Assembly: GCF_020520425.1 (NCBI RefSeq)
Contig: NC_079491.1
Location: 24,233,449-24,297,448 of the forward strand
Direction: 5' to 3'
Origin: Spinacia oleracea
Lineage: Eukaryota; Streptophyta; Magnoliopsida; Caryophyllales; Amaranthaceae
DNA length: 64,000 nt
A program made the translations under genes and the position numbers. Positions 58,227-64,000 of this stretch are shown here, piece by piece (position 1 is the stretch's first letter; each line of letters starts with the position of its first letter). Below the pieces are notes generated by a model. The model searched no databases. It had not been told where the DNA came from and was given only the letters and a program-made list of their open reading frames with translations.

Positions 58227-59120
58227 CAAAATAGTAACAATGAATAATAAAATAATAAAATAATAAAATAATAAATAATAAATAATAAATAATAATAATA
58301 AATAATAAATAATAAATAATAAATAATAAATAATAAATAATAAATAATAAATAATAAATAATAAATAATAAATAATAAATAATAAATAATAAATAATAAA
58401 TAATAAATAATAAATAATAAATAATAAATAATAAATAATAAATAATAAATAATAAATAATAAATAATAAATAATAATAATAAATAATAAATAATAAATAA
58501 TAAATAATAAATAATAAATAATAAATAATAAATAATAAATAATAAATAATAAATAATAAATAATAATAAATAATAAATAATAAATAATAAATAATAAATA
58601 ATAAATAATAAATAATAAATAATAAATAATAAATAATAAATAATAAATAATAAATAATAAATAATAAATAATAAATAATAAATAATAAATAATAAATAAT
58701 AAATAATAAATAATAAATAATAAATAATAAATAATAAACAATAAATAATAAATAATAAATAATAAATAATAATAAATAATAAATAATAAATAATAAATAA
58801 TAATTTATATATTAAAAATAATTAATAATTAATAATAATTAATAATAAATAATAAATTAACAATAATAAATTAATAATAATTTAAAATAAATAATAATAA
58901 TAATAATAATAATAAATTAATACAAATAATAATTATAATAATAATAATAAATATAAATTAATACAAATAATAATGATAAATAATATTAATAATAATCATA
59001 ATATTATTGTTATTGAAACTTATTGAAACTTATCTGAACTTATTAAAATTTATTAAACTTATCTACACTTATTTGAATTTATTGGACCTGAAACTTATGT
59101 TTTTTAAGGTGAACATAACC
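58075..59120. mobile_element. Possible miniature element hosting a large AT satellite
   Basis: Left GGTGCGTTCTATTCAACTTA and right, reverse-complemented, GGTTATGTTCACCTTAAAA form a weak inverted repeat. Both arms then carry GAACTTATTGAA-type repeats. No clear target duplication. The centre is the 7-bp array. Confidence 0.4.
58271..58803. repeat. Heptanucleotide array (AATAAAT)n
   Basis: Roughly 70-75 tandem AATAAAT units with rare extra AAT, flanked by (AAT)n at about 58165-58225 and further AT repeats to 58990. The 171-codon minus-strand frame across it is a by-product of the repeat. Confidence 0.92.
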
Positions 59121-59786
59121 AATGAGCTTATGAATCAACCAAATTTGTTCCTTTAAACCTAAAAATACCCTTTTTTAGGCAGACATTAGAGCTCAGTGAC
59201 TCAATACAATTGTGGGCATGACTACTCATGAATCATGATGCATGAGAAATTGTCTTGTTGTTGCCGTGACAAAACAAGTTTACACCAAATTGTAATTATA
59301 TAAATAAAAAGATCGATATTAGTCAGACAATCTATAAACGTACATAAATTAAGCTAAATAACAACTTAAGATATGTTGAAAATTCTGCAATCTCGCAAAA
59401 CAAATAAGCTTCCTAGTCCCTTTCAAGGTTCAAGTCGTCGTTTTGATTAGGTCAACTATGATCAATTTAGCACATTTCTTCTTCTTGATTAAGTCATCCA
59501 TTAAACTACCAATTGTTCCTTCAGAAATCTTTGTTTCTAAGTAATCACTTTGACAAAACTACTCCATTTTTTTTTTATTCTCATTAAAATAAATGAAAAT
59601 GGAGAGGTGTTTGATTCACCATAAGGTACGGAGTATGTGTTTGGAATTGCCAAACCCATACGGGCCTATACGGCATACCACAAGTTTCATGTTTGGTTCA
59701 TACGATCATACTTGCATTTATTTTCCAGGCGAAATACCAAGTTTGACTTTCTCCCATACTTTTGTATGTTCTCGACTTTCAAAGTA
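59121..59786. other. Spacer, no gene seen
   Basis: AT-rich. ATGTGTTTGGAATTGCC near 59634 recurs near 60092 on the far side of the Stowaway element, probably an older local duplication. Confidence 0.4.
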
Positions 59787-60064
59787 CTCTATTCGTCTCG
59801 AAATAATCGCATCGATTTAATTAGATGGTTTTGAGTATTTTTTAAATATAGTTAGTGGAAAATATATCAATTTTTTGAGGGTAGTGGACTAGTGGGGGAT
59901 GGAGTGATTTTTTGTAAAATATTTTTTAGATGTTAGGAATACACGTGGGACCTTAAGGAAGTAAGGAAATCAATATGAAAAAATATGTCATTTATAAAAA
60001 CGGTGCAAGTATTTTAAGACGGCTTTATAAGGAAAGCGATGAGAGTATTTCGGGACAGGCAGAG
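59787..60064. mobile_element. Stowaway miniature element
   Basis: Ends CTCTATTCGTCTCGAAATAA and, in reverse complement, CTCTGCCTGTCCCGAAATA, flanked by TA (59785-59786, 60065-60066). 278 bp. The inner GTGCAAGTATTTTAAGACGG near 60003 repeats the end motif. A clear Tc1/mariner-type MITE. Confidence 0.7.
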
Positions 60065-60066
60065 TA

Positions 60067-60512
60067 GCTTCATAGCTTATGGGCATTGGGCAATGTGTTT
60101 GGAATTGCCCAAACTCATCTGGCCACACCGGTTCATTCATTTTTTAAGTCAAATAAGTAAATAACGAACATGAAATATTACAATTTTCAAACCCATTGAG
60201 TTGAACCTACGAAAATAATAATGCTGACAAATTAGCCCCACAGAAAAGCAGATTTCCATGAAATTGATGAGCAAGAAATCCTACCGTTATAGACACAATA
60301 AACAATGATAAATTAAAATTAAAGCAAACAAATCAACACCAAAATATTAATCAAACCATTAATATTTTTATTAAATTTACATGAATATTAAGTGTGTAAC
60401 ATTTTATTCATATGAAAACCATAAATTCTACTATGTAACCCTCTAAAACAAATCAAATAATCCCCAAATCATCAAAATCAAAATCCAAGAACACGAAATT
60501 AACAAAATAGAA
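60067..60512. other. Spacer and 3' flank of the LEA2 gene
   Basis: No gene seen. Probably includes the 3' UTR of the minus-strand gene. Confidence 0.4.
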
Positions 60513-61217
60513 TCAAAGATCATAGCTGCACTTTGTCCTCTCAAATTGCCCAGAATGTCCTTCAATTGGAACCTTCAAATCACACTTAATCTTAGGCTTC
60601 CATGTTCCAGTCTTGAATAATCCAAGCCTAAATCTGACCCTCAAATGCATCTTCAATTGAATTTCATAAAGCCCATCAGTAGTCTGTTTCTCATAATCAG
60701 ATTTATCACCACTTCCAAGAATAACAATATGTTGTCCCCTGAAATTCACAGGTCCAAAATCTGTTGTATTTTTGTGTCCCTGGTAGAATACAGGCCCTTG
60801 TACAGTGCTGAATCTTTGGCCGGCGTAAATCGCATTCGCTTCGATTGAATCATAATAGACTCCGAGGCGTCGGTTCGGGTTTCGGATGCTGAAGTTGACG
60901 GCGAGATTGTAGTTGAGATTGTCGTTCTGGGTGAAGTTGAAGGTAGTAAGAGAAGCATCGGAAGCGTGGACTTTGATTTCTTGAGGGCGGACGATGAGCC
61001 AGAAGATTAGGATGAGTACTCCGACTATAACTAGGATTGTGCAGAGAATAGTCCAGATGCAACTCATGATGCAGCCGCAAAGGCAGTCAAAGAGGCAGCA
61101 GCAGCCGCCGGAGGAGCCTCGCTTCCCTGGCCTGTGGTAAGATCGAGGTTGTTGTGGTGGTGGGATCGAGGGGCCATAGTATGCCCCGTTCAACTCGGGT
61201 TGTTTCTGGTAGCCCAT
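60513..61217 (-). CDS. NDR1/HIN1-like (NHL) LEA2 protein, NHL3/NHL10 type
   Basis: Single-exon LEA2-family membrane protein of 234 residues. The start is the ATG at 61217 (MGYQKQPELNGAYYG); the two codons before it begin with GTG, so an upstream start is not supported. A Pro-rich head (PPPQQPRSYHRP) and a Cys-rich stretch (GGCCCLFDCLCGC, 37-49) precede one membrane segment (about 53-75, ending LIFWLIVRP). This matches NHL3/NHL10 (YLS9)-type proteins of the plasma membrane, linked to defence and senescence. The LEA2 domain follows with the hallmark NPNRRLGVYYD, several N-glycosylation sites (NFT, NFS, NTT) and LRVRFRLGLFKTGTWKPKIKC near the end. Length and order are normal, and it looks intact. 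Confidence 0.92.
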   Translation of the reverse strand: MGYQKQPELNGAYYGPSIPPPQQPRSYHRPGKRGSSGGCCCLFDCLCGCIMSCIWTILCTILVIVGVLILIFWLIVRPQEIKVHASDASLTTFNFTQNDNLNYNLAVNFSIRNPNRRLGVYYDSIEANAIYAGQRFSTVQGPVFYQGHKNTTDFGPVNFRGQHIVILGSGDKSDYEKQTTDGLYEIQLKMHLRVRFRLGLFKTGTWKPKIKCDLKVPIEGHSGQFERTKCSYDL

Positions 61218-61328
61218 TAGCACAAAGTACAGACTGGTATTATCAAATTGGATTGTTTTTGTTATGGAATTAAGGATAAAATGTTGAAAAGATGATGAGA
61301 TTGGATGGTATGGTGTTATGAGAGGGTG

Positions 61329-61336
61329 TATTTATA
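61329..61336 (-). promoter_or_regulatory. TATA box of the LEA2 gene at 61217
   Basis: TATAAATA on the minus strand, 112 bp upstream of the ATG, the usual distance for a plant core promoter with an 80-bp leader. Confidence 0.7.
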
Positions 61337-61953
61337 GGGAATTTGAATGGGTGGGCGTTGAGCCGTCAAAGGAATGTTTTGGATTTGAATGGGAAAGCCG
61401 GAAAGTGAAAAGAAACTACTGTAGAAATTTTGGGGGTGTTTAGGTTACATTACACGGCAAACAATAACGGAGGCTTGGTTTTAATGGTCGTACGCGTTGA
61501 TGTCTTTTTACAATTGTAAGACCGTTATGGTTCGGCCCACCAACCTCATGAAAACTCGAAAGCGACGACTTTAACAGTTTAAAGATTAAGGATTAAGGAT
61601 TTAAGGGGAACAATATTATGCTTTCAATCCTATTTTGATATATTTTTAGCTTGTACGATATACAAATTTTCTTTTAATTAAAAAATACATTGTCAAATTT
61701 CTTTGTGCGAGAGAGGAGAGTAGGAATGAAAATAAAAATACTGAAATAACGGTAAAATGATGAGTCTGGGAGTTTGATACAAATTATTCAATTGAAATTG
61801 AAATGTGAAACAATTAAAAATAAGAATAAAAAGACATGGTGGTTTAATAAAAATAAATATCAAGGGGAAGATGAAAGATTTGAAATTTTTAAAAAAAAAT
61901 GCAAATGAGGAGGAGGGAGACACGTGGCATAATGGTAGCAATTTTTTATAAAA
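61337..61953. other. Upstream region of the LEA2 gene, no gene seen
   Basis: Likely promoter of the minus-strand gene, then AT-rich spacer. Confidence 0.4.
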
Positions 61954-62174
61954 CTAGTTCTTGGGCCCGTTCGTACTTGTTATACGTTAGTTCTCCTAAA
62001 TATGGAATACTAAAGAAGTCAAGATACATCCTGGTAGAAAATGTAACCCTATATAGAAGATTTATTGTCCTAAGGATGGTTTTTTCTTTTAGTTTTAGCC
62101 TTTTAGGTATACTTCTACTTAAACTTCAAAGTAATCAAATTACTGTCATGAGCATACAAAAGGAAGATATGACA
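61954..62174 (-). mobile_element. Helitron 3' end, truncated
   Basis: Minus-strand GAACGGGCCCAAGAACTAG|T matches the 3' end at 1991 almost exactly, after an A at 61953. The hairpin arm is decayed, and no 5' end appears before the LTR fragment begins near 62175. Confidence 0.42.
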
Positions 62175-63821
62175 AAGAGGGTTGTCCTCCTATAAATCGG
62201 GATGAGAGGCTTAAAAAGTTAAAAGTTGTACAAGGCCACTGTAAAATGCATGGCCGTGCTCGGATGAATCACAGGCTATGATTATCTGTTTATTTGATCA
62301 GTTGAACTCTGAAACCGAGGAACACATCTGGACATAATAAGGATGACAACTCTTACCTTATGTTCAAGAACAAGCATCGAGCGACAAAGGAATTAGGTAA
62401 TGCACACTTGTCCATAAGGACAAGTGGGAGACTGAAGGAAATAGTGCCCTTGGTCCAAGTATGCATATAATATTAAGTCTAATAAATGCGGTTCAGTATT
62501 AATTAACAAGTTAATAATTCAGTAAGATCAAGTGAGTTGAATGCCTAGCTAGAGGCCGCTTCAGTTCAAGTGGAATTAATTATATTAATCCACAGCTTAC
62601 TCTTGACTGAACCCGTAGGGTCACACAAATAGTACGTAAACGGATCAAGTATTTAATGGCATTAAATATTCCATATATGGATATTCGGAATCGACGGATC
62701 TTGGTTTCAGTGGGAGCTAAGATCGTCACAAGCAAGAAATGAATACTCCGCAAACGATGATATTGCCGGAAACGGAAATATGGATCGTATCGGAAATATA
62801 AATATTATCCAAGTCGTAGATGTTGCCGAAAACGGAAACATGGTACGTGTCGGAAAATATTATCGGAAATGGAAATATTACCGGAATCGGAAATATTGCC
62901 GGAAACAGAAATATTGTCAGAATCGGAAATGTTATCGGAATCGGAAAATAATTCCGTAAAATGAAATATTAAATATTTGTTCGAAACGGAAATTAATTCC
63001 GGAATCGGAAATATTAAATATCGTTCGTATCGGAAATAATTTCCGGAATCGGAAATTTAATCGGAAGCGTATCGTACGAATTAGCATCGGACGAGGCTCG
63101 CTAGACGAAGGCCCAGCACGAAGCCAGGCCATCGCCTAGCAAGCCACACGCATCACCAACACACGCCAAGCCTCGACCAGGCCCAGCCAAGGCTTAAGGC
63201 GCGCGCGGGGACATAGGGAGCAGCATGGGCCGAGCGCTGTGCGCTCAGCGTGGGCCGCAAGGCCTGCGCGAGTGTGCGGTACTCGTGCGATGCTCGTGTA
63301 CGTGCTATAAGAATCCTAAAGCTATCAGGATTCGATATATGATTAAATTCCTAATCCTAAAAGGATAAATTAATTAAATAAGAGTTCTACTAGGATTCTA
63401 GTTTAATTAATTCGTATCCTAGTAGGATTCCAGTTCCTTTCCCATACCTCTATAAATAGGTGCCTAGGGTCATAATTTATAGAAATAATTGAAGTATTCT
63501 AAAGGTAAGATTTTGAAGAAAAATCGAAAAATCAGCCATACACTTGCACCTAAATAGCCGAAATTCCTAAGCAACCTTAAGGGCGATTCTAGTTGGTCAA
63601 GCTTAAGGCGGATCCGGACGTGCTGTGGACTATCTACGGAGGGACGACACTTGGAGTCCTAAAGACTTGTTCTTGTTCGGTTCGGGCGCAGCTAGGGAGG
63701 GCACGCAACAAAGTGTATGCATCTGAATTATGCTAAATGATTATGTGTGAATAATATGTTTTCCTGGCTTTATGGTTTTTCCGCATGATTTATGTTTTGT
63801 CATATGAATCATAACCTAACA
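62175..63821 (+). mobile_element. 3' end of a second copy of the copia-type LTR family
   Basis: 62175-62432 matches the 3' internal end of the element at 14048-27884 (opposite orientation), including the polypurine tract and hairpin. 62433-63821 is an LTR (TGAAGG...CCTAACA). A TATA box TATAAATAGG is at 63451-63460. The LTR is clearly more diverged from 26441-27884 than that element's two LTRs are from each other. The rest of the element is missing. A partial fossil. Confidence 0.85.
62433..63821 (+). repeat. LTR of the partial second copy
   Basis: 1,389 bp with the same TTCCGGAATCGGAAATATT-type short repeats (about 62750-63060) and a GC-rich block (about 63090-63300) where the repeat unit differs from the first copy. 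Confidence 0.85.
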
Positions 63822-64000
63822 AAAAGTGCAATTAGAAAAAAGATGTCAATGTTTGTAGGAGATTTAGTAATTTACATCACAAAATATATGTCTGGCAGTA
63901 GATGGTAAAACTTCAGGCATCAAACTATGATCAAATGGTTAAACATCTCTGTATAGACTACATCAGAAGGCAAATTTTCTTTAGTTGAGTTTTAACCATA
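63822..64000. other. Edge sequence, nothing recognised
   Basis: 179 bases after the LTR; no feature could be supported. Confidence 0.4.

Noticed and set aside
58226-58741. 171-codon open frame on the minus strand
   Set aside because: Pure translation of the AATAAAT array (repeating YYLLFII); no gene features.
61218-61223. GTG codon as start of the LEA2 gene
   Set aside because: The in-frame ATG at 61217 gives the usual family start MGYQ; a GTG start is not expected.

Overview
The window is nuclear DNA of a dicot plant. It has plant genes with introns (EXO70A1, an F-box/FBD gene, two LEA2/NHL genes), AT-rich spacers, and many plant transposable elements, including Stowaway and CACTA miniature elements, Helitron-type ends, Ty1/copia and Ty3/gypsy-like LTRs and Mutator-like elements (MULEs). 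The repeat types suggest a Caryophyllales plant such as an Amaranthaceae species, but that is a weak inference.

Layout. 1-800 holds the last three exons of EXO70A1. 1.0-5.0 kb is spacer with a small Helitron, a Stowaway element and a CACTA miniature element. 5.0-36.6 kb is one deep nest: an old solo LTR (ends 5045 and 36574) was split by a giant MULE (5174-35254). The MULE took in a CACTA miniature element (33662-33940) and a 13.8-kb Ty1/copia-type LTR element (14048-27884), and that LTR element holds a 2.9-kb solo LTR (15541-18486). Each level has its own target-site duplication. 36.6-41.2 kb has a SINE, a Helitron-like end, an NHL-type LEA2 gene (38467-39096) and a Stowaway element. 41205-45525 and 51528-56445 are two MULEs without transposase, in opposite orientation, each with a perfect 10-bp target duplication. 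Between them lie an F-box/FBD gene (47154-48647, minus) and a 2-kb Harbinger-like element. 56.4-60.1 kb holds miniature elements and a 7-bp satellite. 60513-61217 is a second LEA2 gene (minus). The right edge holds the 3' end of a second copy of the nested LTR family.

How it fits together. The giant MULE carries two convergent genes. One is a seven-exon transposase (FAR1-type zinc finger, DDE core, SWIM finger) that reads as one open frame of 933 codons once its introns are removed. The other is a Ulp1/SENP-like cysteine protease gene, now broken by two insertions and two frame changes. Introns of both genes and the space between them are packed with a roughly 20-22-bp repeat around the palindrome TTAGTTAACTAA. 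The repeat mostly lies in the same sense relative to transcription in both genes, so the arrays form large inverted repeats about the point where the genes converge. The two smaller MULEs share the head of the giant one (GC-rich palindrome followed by a TATA-like box) and carry related arrays, so they look like non-autonomous partners. The intact transposase, the local cluster of relatives and the sense-oriented arrays are the most notable things here.
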